A stretch of 64,000 nt of DNA from Antitrichia curtipendula (Eukaryota; Streptophyta; Bryopsida; Hypnales; Leucodontaceae), in assembly GCA_951230915.1 (NCBI GenBank), contig OX579635.1, forward strand, positions 18,104,001-18,168,000, given 5' to 3'. This document shows positions 12,185-25,733 of the stretch, one piece after another; within the stretch, counting starts at the first letter, position 1; the number at the start of each line of letters is the position of its first letter. The position numbers and the translations under genes were made by a program. The notes below the pieces were generated by a model. It saw only the letters and a list, made by a program, of their open reading frames with translations. It had not been told where the DNA came from and did no database searches.

Positions 12185-13556
12185 GAATTAAATAATAGGA
12201 TATAGTTTATGTGAACATAAGTTGAAGTGTCAATTATAGATCATCAACCAATAAAACTTTGAACCTCCATAATTTTATACCATATACTATCTTCTAGTAA
12301 AACTTTGAATCATTTCTAATTTATGCATGCGTTATCCATAAAATAAAAATTTGAACCTTCATAATAGGGATAGTCACACCTTCATCTCGGTTTCAATCTT
12401 TGGAGAAAGCAAATGTGGCACTTTCTTGTTGGTTGTCTATGGCTTGTGGAGCTCCCAACCTCCAACAACTAAGAGTGCCATTTTTTCTCCTCCGGACATA
12501 AAGAAATGGGCTTAAAAAATAAATTCTTGAAGAATTTTTTATCTTACACTCCGTAGTTTCACCCCTATTGTTGCTGCCAACTTCACAAGGGCAACTTTAG
12601 CCTCTTTGATTGGGTCCATGAACCTTGCAAGTTAATGCATTCTCCAATTTTTGTTCTCTATGCTACACAACAAAAGTGAAACCCAAACCTTCACGCAAAA
12701 TGGCTCCCCATTGGCTTCTTATTTTTCATAGAAGTTTGCTTCTCAAAGGTGTGACTACCCTTAATTTATACATTCAATGTCCTTGTGGCACGTTCTTCGG
12801 TGCAATGACATCCTCTTTCATTTGCTGACACAAAACTTGTAAAATTTTGGAAACACAAGAAAGCTTACAGCTCATTTCATTGACACCAACATTCACAAAA
12901 CTAGCTAAAATTTGCTCCATTGCTGCTTAAAATTTCCAGTAGCTAAATGTACATTGGAGAAAATCATTGAAAAAATTAGATTCTAGCCAAGATTGCAACA
13001 ACCAATAGAATTTGATAGCCAGTTTGCAACTTCCATCACATTGCAATTTGCATCTACTTCAGTCAGTTTTGTGTTATAGTACTCCCAATAATCCTTTACA
13101 ACTTGCAAAATCCTTTCATTTCACAGCTCACTATCAAGGTAGCCAAAGTTGCTGCCTGTTTGTCTTGAAGGTAGCATATTGCACTAATTCCATAAACTAT
13201 TTATGGGATCACTGATCGACACAAGGGTCGCTGTCAGATCGAAAATGAATCTGAAATAATATGAATATCTGAACGGCAGGAGCTAAGTTAAGCCTCCTGA
13301 GACACAGGACCCCAATCTGAAATTGTACCTGCCATTTGTTTAACTAGATAAACAGCTACTGTACTGTACAGCTGACTTCTACTGTATGCAAAAGTGGAAT
13401 TGCACAGCAGTTCACTCCTAACCTCCAAACCTACCGTTGACATTTTTCATGTCTCTTGAATGTTTGATCGAGTAATATCATAGCTTTACAGTCTATTATA
13501 AACTGAAAACCCTAAAGAGCTGATAAATACTAGAAGTGCAGGACCCTCGCAAGAGT
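12185..13556. other. AT-rich intergenic stretch and 3' flank of the TM9 gene
   Basis: No gene seen. The part near 13200-13556 is less AT-rich and directly follows the TM9 stop codon, so it probably contains that gene's 3' untranslated region. The short open frames between 12625 and 13215 look like chance. Confidence 0.5.
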
Positions 13557-16500
13557 CTACTCACACTTGATGGCGCGGTAGATGTGGCGCACAAACAAAA
13601 GTGAGGCTCTATACCCAACCGAACCCAGCATCAAGAAAAACCCATAGCAAACGCATCCCATGTAGCCGTAGAAGAAGGATGTCTGCATCAACCCCACCAT
13701 GCCTGAACGCACATGGTAGTAGTAAAAACAGTATCCATAGATGAATAAGCCAGTGGAACCCCCGCAGAATACCGACCTGAGTCCAATCAGTTGCACGGAA
13801 ATTGAATGAGAATTAGGAAGGCTGATGTTAATCCAACGTTTCAAGAAAAACAATAATCGGACGGTATTTGGGGACGAGAAAACACAATAAAATACTAAAG
13901 TAATAGAGTGTACCTCCACCACCACTCGTGATCCTCCATAGTAAGTTGAAAGTATGTCAGTGCAATGGTGATAAAAGCCGTTACAATGATGAGGATGATG
14001 AAGACAATGAATAGAATGCTGTAGATGGTATAGATTTTGTGACCCCAAACACTTGCGAAAATGTAATAGAGCTCAATGTAGATTGCACTGAACGGCAGGA
14101 AACCTGCCATGCACATCTGTCACCGCATAGGAGAATCAATTAGCTGAAGAGTCTCCTTTCTTACTTGAATGCTTCTGCTCTAGTATCTAAGACTTACTAT
14201 TATCTCAGTAATGGACCTTCTGATGACTGTTGCTCGACTTGAAACTGCTGTTCCGGGAATTTTGTGAACAACAGCTTTTGAGGGTAAATGAATGTCTACT
14301 AAGCAGACTCACAACATCCCAATGCAAAATATTCCATAAAAACATGCGAGAGCTGGTTTCCAACTTTCCTAACCATTATAGTCAGCATCTTTAAGAGACA
14401 CATCTAATGAAAAAAAACATTTATAACATTCGATTCAGGTTAGGTATAGCTAAAGTCACATACCTGTGGAACAGCCTTGCGGTACCACGGCAAGGCAGGT
14501 ATTTCGCGAGGGTATTTATTCGTCCGGCACGGGGCATAGAACTCTGACTTGTTATTTTTTCCAGCTATACCTCCAAGAACCTGAAAATGAATGCTCAGAT
14601 TCAGATAATATTCCCATTCCGAGCTCGTATTTGCAACAAGAACGGAATATAAAATAAATGTAAGGAGCACTTACAGTCAAGGGGAAGGTCACGACAATCC
14701 ATATGACGGCTATAACAACAATCGTTCCAAAAGGTAGAGCCTGTGTTGACCGATAACCAATTGCAACCGTGTTGTTGATGCAAAACACTAAAAACAGAGG
14801 GCCAGAGAAGAGGGCCCCTGTCAATAGCAAATTCCTAACCTGGAACACAAGACAATGATGACGATAAGAAATTGCTCAGACGAGCTCGTTCTGACAACAA
14901 GCCAGGAGAAAGCAGATAAGAAGATAAAATTATAGTCAACGCTTCAGCAAAATGATTAAAGCCAGAACACACTACTTCCTAAGAACAAAAAAGAAGCAAA
15001 TAACCATCTCTCCGAACACGCTAAAAATAAGCATTGTAGTCCATCTGTCTCAGCGCAAAAGACAATCATGATGCTGGGCCGAGAAGATATTTTAAACAGG
15101 CTCATCGCAGTCTTTTGACGAAATCAGCAGAGAATCGTACCCATGCTTCACCACCCATTTGACGGTATAGATGAGCTGACACGTAACCGGAAACTCCAGC
15201 AGTCAGGGCGTAGATGACAAGGCATGCAGTGTTGAGAGCGCCGCGATTGTACGGATAGAAAACACCCACAAGTGACAAGCCAAAAATGAAGAACACGAGA
15301 ACCAGAAGTTGTGTTCCACTCCCAATGACTGCAGCAAACAAACTGCATCCAAGAGAGGTGTGAAGATGTCAGAAATTGGCAACAGTGAAATAGTCTATTT
15401 GCACACACAATTGAATACCGTAGTAACGCAGATTTAAATATTTATACAATAAATGTCTCAAAACAATGACACATTCTTAATTCAGTTATTGGGCAAGATG
15501 AGTGAATCACTGCCAGACTAACATGAAATTTCACCGCACCCTGAATGCACAACAATCCACTTACTTGGGATACGGAGGGAATCTGAACACGTCACCGTGA
15601 ATGTACTTCCAGCCTGTTTCCTCATGCTCCTCTTCATCCTCGTTTGTGTACCTGATGTATAAAGATTTCAACGGCATCAGATCCCTCCTGCTAATCCATA
15701 AATTTATACTCTTGTTACACTTTAGGCATGCATAAAGATTGAAAGCCTAAGAACCGTCAGGAAAAGCAAACGAGAAATAATGAACGGCCGGATTTCCTTC
15801 TTCGAGCTACTCAATCCTCTAATCATTTATGTGCTACACAGGATATTCAGATCTATTGAGTTGACATGTAGGACATTCTCAAAACGATAAAGTTGTAAAG
15901 GTGAGAACGAATAAGAACTGAACAGCAAACTGACAAACAAACAGATATGCTCATTGCAAGAAACATGTGGTTTAGAATAGGCAAATGCCATTCAGAAGAC
16001 AGACATGATCACACAAACATTCTACTCTATACAACTCTGGCCTGTTAACCTAGAAAGATGGGAAATGAATCCAATAAGGGAGCAGCGAACTTACTTGATG
16101 AAGTCGTTTTTGAGTACTCGCATGAGAATCGTGGTAAGAAAACCTGTCAGTAGTAGCACAGTGACACAAGAGTTGATGATGGAGAACCAATGAATTTCCA
16201 GATGTTGGGGCAAAAACGAATACTTCTGGTACTTCTCCATGCGCTTGTCAAAGGACTTCGTGGTCGGACTCCACTGAGCTGAAAACGTGAATTTCACCTT
16301 CGTGTCCTTCTCCTCCGAAATATCCACGGCCTTGTTGGGATCAGTGCGAACACTAATTTCAACCACGCGGTTACCATTGAACATCACATCGAAGTGAACA
16401 TGGGTAAATAGCATGTGATGCGACTCTTTGTTTTCATTCTCTTGCATCTTCCCCACAAATCCCCACAAAGGAAGATCATCAAAGAACATCTGCACAGAAA

Positions 16501-17735
16501 GGAGAGTGTCTGAATTAGACAGGGAAGTGACTTTCCTTATCCAGTCAAAGATTCAGATACTAAACTCAAGCTCCCTAAAATGTACATCACTGGGACATGC
16601 TCTCGCCATAGAAAATACACTGAGCGTCTCCTAAGCAGCATTCTACCCAAATTGATCACTGACTGAATGGCAGAAGGTACAGCGCTGAGTGTAATTAAGT
16701 AGCCCGTAAAGGACCAAGAATTCACGGTTTTAAAATGGTCATACTATGACAAATATAATTCAGATGGCGCCAAAAAATTTAATCCGTGAAGAACATTGCA
16801 TGAGTTGCTCAAAATATAAACGAAAGAAAACCTCCAACTGACCTACTCTAAGCAGCTAAAAAAATATAACTATATATGAGGCCCACTTTGGGTCTGAAGG
16901 TGCTAACACACCAAAACCCTAGAAGAAGAGATAGAAATACAAACCTGAAAGTAGTAGTCCTGTTCTACAGCTCTCTTGAACTTGAGAATCTCAGCCGGAC
17001 TGAGTGTGACGACGCAGAGATCCTCCACAGCCTTGTCAACTTTAAAAGTGACATTGTAACGCGTGTTCGCCATCCGATCGCCCTCCAGAACCTCTCCCAA
17101 ATCCTCAGACTTGTGAAAAAAGTGGACAGGTTTACAAAAGGGTAAATCATAATATTGGTATGTCTCGCTGCAAAACACAACACCAATCAGTCCAAGCAAA
17201 CTCCTGTACTGCTTTCTTATCAAAACAAACGCGAGTCATGCTCCATAAAACGAGTGCTCCTCCGTAGCCCCCCTTCCCCGCCCACCTGAAATGTACACCG
17301 CTAATACATTCTCTCCATACAACATACACTCTATCCAAGGCGATCAGTAATCGAAACTCAAGAAAGGGCAGTGTACGAGATACAGAGCTCCCTTTCACAA
17401 TGTGGCTCCGCTTCTTGGCCGTAACCAAAATAGCAAACTCATAACAAAGAATTGCTGCTAAATTCAGAAGCCATTGCGCAGCTATTATTAGGAGCTCAAT
17501 GTGTAGCTTAGATGGTCCGAAACTCAACGTCAAGATCTCTAAATCTGCACAGTAACAAAACCACAATTGCGTACCTGGGGTTATGAAATGGGCCGGCCTT
17601 GTTGGCGAACAAAGGCACATTCTCGCCCTCCTTGAACCGATGGTTCCTGGCACTCAAAAGCACCCTCGCGTCCACAACAACGCACACCGCCAGGAGCCCC
17701 AGCAGCAACAACGCCCGCCGTGCAAACCCCATCAT
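13557..17735 (-). CDS. transmembrane 9 superfamily protein (nonaspanin, TMN1-like)
   Basis: Encodes a polytopic endomembrane protein of 590 residues, the usual TM9SF length. Nine coding exons, all with GT-AG introns: 17735-17575, 17167-16945, 16489-16095, 15651-15565, 15342-15141, 14839-14675, 14580-14464, 14116-13914, 13776-13557; the joins keep frame throughout. The start was chosen at the first of two adjacent Met codons (17735 or 17732) because a signal peptide ([17 protein letters not shown]) follows at once. Residues about 40-230 form the luminal domain, with the family motifs [18 protein letters not shown] and YYDLPFC. The first membrane span is near 230-251. Exons 5-9 carry the other hydrophobic spans, with DHEWWWR and STGLFIYGY typical of the family. 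The protein ends in KCE, matching the KxD/E Golgi-retention signal described for plant TM9 proteins (COPI recycling). Among plant paralogues it looks closest to the TMN1 type. Role inferred: Golgi/endosomal membrane protein sorting. Confidence 0.95.
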
Positions 17736-18874
17736 AACTCGCAAACCCACAATCCACTGCAACCACGAGAAACCCTCGCCAGATCCAGAAATCGTCACAG
17801 CCTTGGAAGCAAACTGCGTCACACCATCGCCAAACCTAGAACGACCCCTTCACACCACAGATTCTGCTGCTGCTGCGAAAACTGGAAGTGAAGAAGTGGA
17901 AGTTCTTGCAGTGCGCGAGTGCATTTTCTTGGCGGATCCGACGGAGGGAGTGAAAACAAGAGATCGGTGGGTTTCTTACTCACGATGCTGCGAAACAGTT
18001 TAGCACGAAGAGTCATGGAGTGAACGTGAAAGCACGACGGAAGTCTGCAACGGAGGGGAATGGCTGCACACCCCTCTTCCTCGGGGAGTGATACTAATTG
18101 CTCTACCGCACTATTTCACTATTTTTTATTTTTTTTGGTGTGTGTGATTTCTACCATATCATTTTTCGATATAACTTTCAGGATTACAAGGTTATCGTAA
18201 AGGTAGAGTGTTTCAAGAAGTTTTAAGGTAATTGCACTGATTGGTCAAAGGCACAGAATTAGTATGTATTATTATTTTATTTTTGTAGAAACTACTCAAA
18301 TTAATTCAATTAGAGAGCCCTACAATGTTTACACTAACTCATATTAATTTGGAAATTATGCGAATTTAAAGGGACAGAAATATCGAATTTCATTTAAATG
18401 AAGGCAATATTAAAACATACAAATTGTTTGTATGTATGTTTGTGATGGACATTGAGATTTGACTAAGGCACGTTTAGTATAATCAGAAAGCCCATAGCAA
18501 TTGTGTGTATACAAAAGAGAGTTTACAATGTTCTAATCAATGAAAATTAGGAAGAAAATTAGAAAATTGGTTGGAGAGAGCCATTTAGCCATCAAGCTAT
18601 AGAACACTTCAGCCACCTTAACATCGAGATGATACTTTTATTTATTTATTTTTTCTTTACTCTTATGTTTGAAAATTTTATGTTGATAATTTTTTTACAT
18701 TGATTTTGATTGTGATATTAAAAAAAATTGCCAATATTTCTATATTTTTACATGCCAAATAATTTCTTTTAAATATAATACAAAAATTGTTTAAAAACAC
18801 ATGATATTAAATGTTAGCACTATGGATCAGAATTGCTAAATTTAAAAGATTGAAGAAATGGGTATGAAAGGAGA
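17736..18874. other. 5' flank of TM9 gene, then AT-rich spacer
   Basis: The roughly 350 bases upstream of the TM9 start are relatively GC-rich and probably hold its leader and promoter. From about 18100 onward the sequence becomes AT-rich with no gene seen. Confidence 0.5.
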
Positions 18875-18878
18875 TTAA

Positions 18879-19809
18879 CCCCTTAAGTTCCTTGAGTATG
18901 TTTTTACCAAAAATGTTTCAAAACTGCCATTTCTAGTACAAGTACAATTTTTTTGAAACAAACTTTTTTTTGACACATGTAACCGTAGGATCTTGTATTA
19001 TGCTAACTTAAGAATATGTGGTAAAAATTTAAGAAAATTCCACCGCGTGGATTGTAAGATCTAAGCATTAAAATTCATTAAAATCGTTTTTTTGGCCCTG
19101 CAAAAAACAAGACAGCTGCACTTCACAAGCTCACTTTTCTATGAAAAAATGTTCAAAATGGTGGTGCTTTATTGGATTCATTCTTTAAGACAAGTTGGCT
19201 ATATTCTTGAAAAATTTCAAATCATTTGGAATTGTACAACATATAGGAAAAAAATATTAAATAGAAAGAAGTAGAGAATGATTCAAAATACAAAAGTGTT
19301 AACAATTTATTACGGAACTGAAAAATGTCAATCACAATGGTTGCAATGTTGTAATAAAAAGTCTACATCCTGTGGTTTTATTTTTTTCAATAAATATTGA
19401 AAATTGAGTAAGATAAAGGACTTCAAAGTTTATTTTAGAGGAGAGAATCCATAATTGCCCACAAACAAAAACTCCTCATACCTTTTGACTCATTGGTCAA
19501 AATTGAATGATTAAAAGCTTTCCACATATATATAACTATAGAAAATCAATATGAAATTTTTGTTTATGAAATTTTATGTTTTTACGGATCTGCCCGCACT
19601 GCCCGCCCTGCCCGCCCGGGGAAAAAGTAACATATTAGGCAATAACTTTTGACTCATATTTCCAAATGTCATGAAATTTAGTGCATATGAAAGATATTTC
19701 TTGTTCCCACCTTCTATTAAAATTTCAGCCCAAGACATGCAAATCTCCAGTCACAGGTACCTACCTAAAATTTCTATACAACCAAAAATGCATGTTGGTC
19801 CTATAGGGG
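18879..19809. mobile_element. TTAA-flanked short element TT8 (931 bp)
   Basis: Flanked by TTAA on both sides (18875-18878 and 19810-19813). Left end CCCCTTAAGTTCC; right end, reverse-complemented, CCCCTATAGGACCAACATG. Opposite orientation to TT6. It contains a distinctive GC-rich tract of repeated CTGCCCG units near 19590-19616 in an otherwise AT-rich body. Non-coding. Confidence 0.8.
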
Positions 19810-19813
19810 TTAA

Positions 19814-21224
19814 TTAGGGCTTAGCCATCACTTTTGTGGCAATTACAAATGACATACTAATGGTTGTGGCAAAGATACAAGACATACTAGTAAAAGAATA
19901 AAACATACTTTGCATTATTTTCATATTGTCTCAAATAGTGTGACTACTATCCCATATTCATCCAACTTTCATCTAAATTCATTCATTTGTTTATACTAAT
20001 TAAACTAATCTCATCCCAAATATAATAATTTGTTACAAGGGGATCTCACAAGTCTATTCAAACTTTCTTACTAATTGAGTAGCACTATACAATAGTATTT
20101 TGACTTGCATGAGTTCAAAGAATAAAAATTAAAAAATGCACTTTTGAATCAATTGAAAGTTAAATAATGTTTTTGTAAACATCAAATAATTTTAAAAAAA
20201 ATGCTATATACCACATGAAAGCATTGATGAATGAAGTGAATACACACTAAATTGATCAAAATCATATAGCAAATGATTTATTTTTATTTTTTTGCAATTG
20301 AATATTTTATACATCTCTAATTATTGTTGAATATTTATAATGAAAGATGTATTTTAAATACAATGATTAATATATCAAAGATCAAATGTATAGCACTTGT
20401 CTTATAAAGTGTATATTTTGGTATAACATTTGAACAAATAAACTTTTGAATCACACCAATACAAAAATGAATGGATTTGTTTTTAATCTTCTTATATCAC
20501 ATGTATATGTTGCATTAACTATATTTCAACCAAGCAATTAAGATAATACAGTGACCTTTGCATACAATTTACATTGTCTTGAAAGATATTTTAAACATTT
20601 TGAAGGTCAAGTATTAAACTTTAAAGAATGATAAAATGAACATTTTTATAGCGAAAAAAATAAAACTCGTAAGATCGATAATCACTTATTGTTACAACTT
20701 ACAACTTAGTTGTTACAACTTTAGCAACTATAATTCATGTAAACATAAGGAATTTTGTAGTATTAACATGAACATTGACTATACTGTTTTAGTAAAAGAA
20801 TGTGACAAAATATAATTTAGATTCTATGAATCCTAATTTTAAATAATATAATATTTTTTAATAATATATATAATGCTAATATTTAATTGAACCCTAAAAG
20901 AATGTGATGTTTTTAGGCCCAAAGTAAAGAGTAAATCTTCATCTATATTTATTCATTAGCAAATCCAACAATAGGATCCTTTATTTAATTTATTAGAGAA
21001 CACCCTTCTAGAATTTTAGAATAAGTTAGAAACCTTACCAATTGCAAGGTCACAATGCTTAAATTTAAAAAGAAGTATTTTCAACTCTTCCCAAACAGTT
21101 AGGTCCATTTTTCAAACTTTTAACCTCCAAATTCATAATCCTACAACTTCCAACTTTGTATAATATGTTGAAAAAGTAAGTTGGGAACAAATTTTAAAAA
21201 TGTCAGCAAAAAGTATTTTGTATT
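19814..21224. other. AT-rich intergenic stretch, no gene seen
   Basis: Very AT-rich. No coding exon, tRNA or clear terminal repeat was found. Confidence 0.6.
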
Positions 21225-22474
21225 CATACTTGAAAAAAATAATAAGTAGATTACATAGTTAAAAAGTTATTGTATGATATGTAGATTTTTTTTCAACACA
21301 AGTAGCCTAGGCAGCTTAGAAAAAATCATTCTTTAAAGATATAGAAATCTGAACTTGGTATTTTATATATATTTTATATATATGTGTGGATGAAAAGCTT
21401 TGAATCATTCCATTTCAATTAATGAAAAGAAAGTTATAAAGACTTTTAGTTAGCAAGCACTTGCGGAATCTCTACTTTAAAATAATTAAAAAAAACTTTA
21501 TTGAACTCAATTTTCAATATTTTTGGAAAATAAAATAAAAGTATAGGAAGTAGATTGATTATTAATCCCTATGTTTCAAAATAATATTGTTAGTGTAGAT
21601 TGTAAGATATTAGCGTTTGAAGTGACAAAAAGGATAGCTGTACTTTACAAGATCACATTTGTATGAAAAAATGTCAAAATGGTGGTGCTTCTTTGGATTC
21701 ATTCTTCAAGGCAAGTTGGCTACATGCTTGAAATATTTCAAATCATATGAAATTGTACAACATAAAGGAAAAAATAGTAAGTAGAAAGAAGTAGAGAATG
21801 ATTCAAAATACTAAAAAGTTGAGAATTTAGTTATGAAATTGAAAAGTACCAATCTCAATGGTTGTGATTTTGTAATAAATAATCTACATCCTATGGTTTT
21901 ATTTTTTTCAAAATATATTGAAAATTTAGTTCAATAAAGAACTTCAAAGTTTATTTTAGAGTATAGAATCCATAACTGCCTGCAAATCAAAATTCCTCAT
22001 AACTTTCATTTCATTAATCAAAATGAAACAATTCAAAGCTTTCCATGTATATGTAAGTCCTAAAAAATAATTTTAAATTTTTATTTAAAAATTAACTAAT
22101 TTCTTTAAGAATTTTTTGAGCTACCTAGGCTACTTGTAGATCGTTGAAAATTACATACCATATAATAAAATTTTAACCATGTAGTCTAAAGTTATGAAAA
22201 TTGTTAAAGCCTTAAAGCTACTCCTTAGGCACATGTTGTGTAAAAATTTCAAAGGAAAAAAATAAAAATTCTAATCATAGTGAGCAGTGATCTCAAAATT
22301 GGTTCACGGTGTTTAGCCAAATGTTCATTTTTGGAAGATTTTTTTTGAATTTACACTAAAGGCATGAAAAAATTAAGTAGCAATCAAGAAAAATTTATCT
22401 AGTTTTAGAATTGTTGATAGTAAACTGTCTAGAATTGCTATATTGCCAAAAAATGCAGTTTGGTACTTTAGAGG
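21225..22474. mobile_element. TTAA-type elements fused head-to-head (TT9)
   Basis: Two partial copies of the 0.9-kb TTAA element meet in inverted orientation. The left arm (about 21225-21590) runs forward and the right, longer copy (about 21590-22474) runs reverse. This makes an inverted repeat with arms near 21250-21580 and 21870-22195 (for example AAGTAGCCTAGGCAGCT near 21299 against AGCTACCTAGGCTACTT near 22120). The right end is CTTTAGAGG followed by TTAC, a decayed TTAA. About 100 bp of unrelated sequence lies inside the right copy near 22300-22430. Confidence 0.65.
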
Positions 22475-22761
22475 TTACCAAGATGTGTGCCCTATCATCA
22501 AGGTAGTGAAGGAAAAACTATTAGATTCCTAGATGAATGGGTGCATTTTTTGTTTCAACATTTTCTTTAGATACACTTTAACTATCACACATGACATCAT
22601 TATTGGTTTAAACACAATTTTTTTTTCTAAAATAATGTTGTGTGATTTATTTTTGTAACCAAATTTTCAACCAAATTTTTTAGACATTATCTTTATTGGG
22701 TTCAAGCACTACAAATTGACACTCTTAGAGGAAGATGAATGATTGGTTCAGAGAACTTTAA

Positions 22762-23011
22762 CCCTAAAAGGATGCCATGGATACTAAATGTTCGATGAAT
22801 GATAGAGAATCTTAGAAAATCCTTTTATGTATTGTAAGACAAGACAGAAATGTAGATGTTCATCTTTGAAATTTTGTGTGAAATGAAAAGGTCTTGCACA
22901 ATAGTATGACCTCCGATGGATTTTTTAAGCAAAAAGTTTATACAATCATAATGAAAAGGCTGATTTCCATGGTGACCAGACCAAACTATTAACAAGACCA
23001 AACTGTTAGGG
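22762..23011. mobile_element. small TTAA-type element TT10
   Basis: Begins CCCTAAAAGGATGCC after TTAA (22758-22761). It follows the 221-bp family of 47837-48057 (GAATGATAGAGAATC, TTTTAAGCAAA, GATTTCCA) and ends near GTTAGGG followed by ATTA. The right terminus is degenerate and contains a duplicated ACCAAACT. The following 23012-23213 is less AT-rich and unexplained. Confidence 0.5.
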
Positions 23012-23217
23012 ATTATTGTTGCTTGATCAACACCGTGCTTCACACAAAACCAACGAAGTTTGCTTGAACTAAAAACTGTACCCAGGTTTAGAGTTTTCGG
23101 TTCCCGAAGAACTCCATTATTGCAGTTCACTGGGTACTGTACTCGTAATTCCCTACAACCGCCAGCTGTATTATGGTAAGACCAATAACTGAATGCAATC
23201 AACGTCAATTTCATTAA

Positions 23218-23378
23218 CCCCTACAGTCGCAAGGCATTTTTTTCATCGAAAATCATTCAAAAACTGCCATTTCTAATGTGCCGGCCAAAGAAACTAAGAA
23301 GAAGAATTTTTGAGAATGTAACTGTAGGAGCTTGTACTAGACCTTTGAGAGAATGTGGTAAAGTATGATCTTAAGGAT
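23218..23378. mobile_element. truncated TTAA-type element TT11
   Basis: Starts CCCCTACAGTCGC after TTAA (23214-23217) and follows the element's left part (AAACTGCCATTTCTA, then GTAGGAGCTTGTACTAG). It is cut off at the TTAA (23379-23382) that begins the next element. Confidence 0.6.
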
Positions 23379-23382
23379 TTAA

Positions 23383-24273
23383 CCCCTAAAGGACCAAGGT
23401 CATTTTTCTGTCAAAAATCACTCAAAACTGTCATTTCTGCTGCATTCATCCAAGAAAATACAAAAAGTAGATTTTTTTAATCTAACAGTAGGATCTTGTA
23501 CTTTACTTGTCTAAGATCATGTGTCGAAAATTTCATGGAATTTGACTGTACAGATTGGAAGATATTAGCATTCAAAGTTGGGAAAAAAAGTTTTTTTGAA
23601 CACTAGCATGCAATTTTGGATGACTTTGACCGCCCTTTGTGGATTTTTTTTGCACTATGGACTTTGAACTTAAATTTTTTTGTATTGAAGAATTGAGTTG
23701 AAGGTCTAGGAAAAATAATTTCAAAAGAAAAATGCTTGTTTTTCATTCTTTAAAAAATTGTCAAGTAGAAGTAGGTCCAAGATTGAAAGAAAATCTAGAT
23801 CATTAATAGCTCTAAGATGGGATTGAAATACAATAATCCCAATGGTGAGATTGTTCTAGAAATCAAACTTAACCTTGTCAAGAAAAAAAATTGCAATCAG
23901 AAATGAATTCTATAAGTTATTTTTTCAAGAAGATGCCTAGATTGCTTGAAAAACAAGATTGTTCATAACTCTCACATCACTAATCCAAATGGAATGAATT
24001 AAAACTTCACATGTAGACAAAAATATGATCTATAAGGAGAAAAAAATTTAAAATTTAATTTCAAGTTTTTGTAGGATTTTTTTTCTGCCCAGTGAAGTGA
24101 AAATTATGTTTTAGATGGCATAACTTTTGTTCCCGGTCACCAATTGAAATAGAAATTATATTTCCACAAAGCTAAGAAGTTGTCTATTTCAAAAAGTTTC
24201 ATAAAAAATTGAGGTCATAGGAACCTGCCCGAAATCCATTTTGTCCCCCAATTGGACAATGGTCCTTTAGGGG
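23383..24273. mobile_element. TTAA-type short element TT12 (891 bp)
   Basis: Left end CCCCTAAAGGACCAAGG after TTAA (23379-23382); right end, reverse-complemented, CCCCTAAAGGACCATTG. This gives a 14-bp perfect terminal inverted repeat. The right flank reads GTAA, a one-base decay of TTAA. It is a reference copy of the second interior subfamily (with TT2 and TT14). Non-coding. Confidence 0.78.
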
Positions 24274-24458
24274 GTAAAGATATGGTAGTCTAAGTATCTA
24301 TTTCGGACAACCCCCTACAATGGATTTTCAGGGTGACATATTATAGACAATAGTTAAATGCACTATTCATTGAAAAAGATTATCTTTTTGTCCCTTCTCG
24401 TCCACTCATTTCTCTTCCCTCCTTGCTTAGGGAAAAATGCGAAAGCTAACCATATTAA

Positions 24459-25337
24459 CCCCTAAAGCACTAAACTGCGTTTTTTGGCAACATAGCAATT
24501 TCGGGCAACTCACTACAAATGGAGTTTTGGGTTTTTTCTTTGAAATCTTTACACAATATGTGCCCAAAGAATAGCTTTAAGGCCCAACAATTTTTATAAC
24601 TTTTGACTACATGGTTAAAAAGTTGTTTTTATTGCTCGGCGGGCAGCCTGGGCAACAAAAAAATCTTCTTGAAAATTCACTTTTAAAAAAAATTAAAGTT
24701 TGAAATTGGTTCCCTAGATCTTTATATACATGGAAAGCTTTGAATAATTCCATTTGGATTAATGAGATAAAAGTTATGGGAGTTTAAGTTTGCGGGTAGT
24801 TTGTGGGTAGTTGTGGAATCTCTACTCTAAGATAAACTTTGAAGCCCTTTATTTAATTCAATTTTAAATATTTTTGAGAAAAAAACAAAACATTAGGTGT
24901 AGACTGTTTACTACAACATTACAACCATTGGGATTGGGATTTTTAAATTCCATGAATAAATTGTTAACAATTTAGTGTTTTGAATAATTTTCTACTTCTT
25001 TCTACTTACTATTTTTTTCCAATATGTTGTACAATTCCAAATGGTCTGAAAATTTTCAAGCATGTTGCCAGCTTGCCTTCAAGAATGAATCCAAAGAGTA
25101 ACCACCATTTCGGGCATTTTTTCATACACATGTGACCATCTGAAGTGCAGCTGCCCGGTTTTCGCAGGGCCCCAATTTTTTTTTCCCCAAATTCAAATGC
25201 AAATATCTTGCAATCTACATGGTGGAAATTCCTGAAATTTTTTTCACATGTTCTCAAACTAGTTTACTACAAGATCCTACAGTTACATGTGCAGTTTGGA
25301 GCGTTTTGGTAAAAACATAGTCGAAGACCTTTAGGGG
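24459..25337. mobile_element. TTAA-flanked short element TT13 (879 bp)
   Basis: TTAA on both sides (24455-24458 and 25338-25341). Left end CCCCTAAAGCACTAAACTG; right end, reverse-complemented, CCCCTAAAGGTCTTCGAC. Same orientation as TT1 and TT6. It contains GGCGGGCAGCCTGGGCA near 24640, the counterpart of the CTGCCCG tract in TT8 and TT17. Non-coding. Confidence 0.8.
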
Positions 25338-25341
25338 TTAA

Positions 25342-25733
25342 CTTGGAAGCATAGTGAGACTGGAATGGGTCTACCATTAATGCTTATTTGCAAAATTTTA
25401 GGTGTAGCTATCTTACAGAAGGAAGAACCATGCACATATACGCACCTCATGTGGAAAATTATAAAAAATAACTGCCAATTGCCAATTCAATGAATTGATC
25501 GATCGTCTTGATCGATACTTTCATAAATTAGTGTTACTGCGGTCTGTGGCAAAGGTTTGTGCAGAACTGCAGATGTGTGTCAAGCTAGAATATACAACCA
25601 TTTCTAGGTTTGAAAGGAAGAACCAGCTGTGCACCTCAAGCCTATACCCTAATCCCTGAAACCCTGAAACCCTGAGAATCTCTGAAAAACGGAAATTTCA
25701 ATTGCCAAGTTAGCGAATTGATTACTGGATGGA
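25342..25733. other. spacer with teloboxes-like repeats
   Basis: No gene. Near 25654-25677 the motif CCCTGAAA is repeated (CCCTGAAACCCTGAAACCCTGA), resembling the telobox-type motifs of plant promoters and leaders. This would fit a leader for the coding-like stretch that follows. Confidence 0.35.

Noticed and set aside
22985..23213. Possible solo LTR starting TGTTAGGG and ending near AATTTCA
   Set aside because: No matching 5-bp target duplication could be confirmed and no second copy is present in the window.
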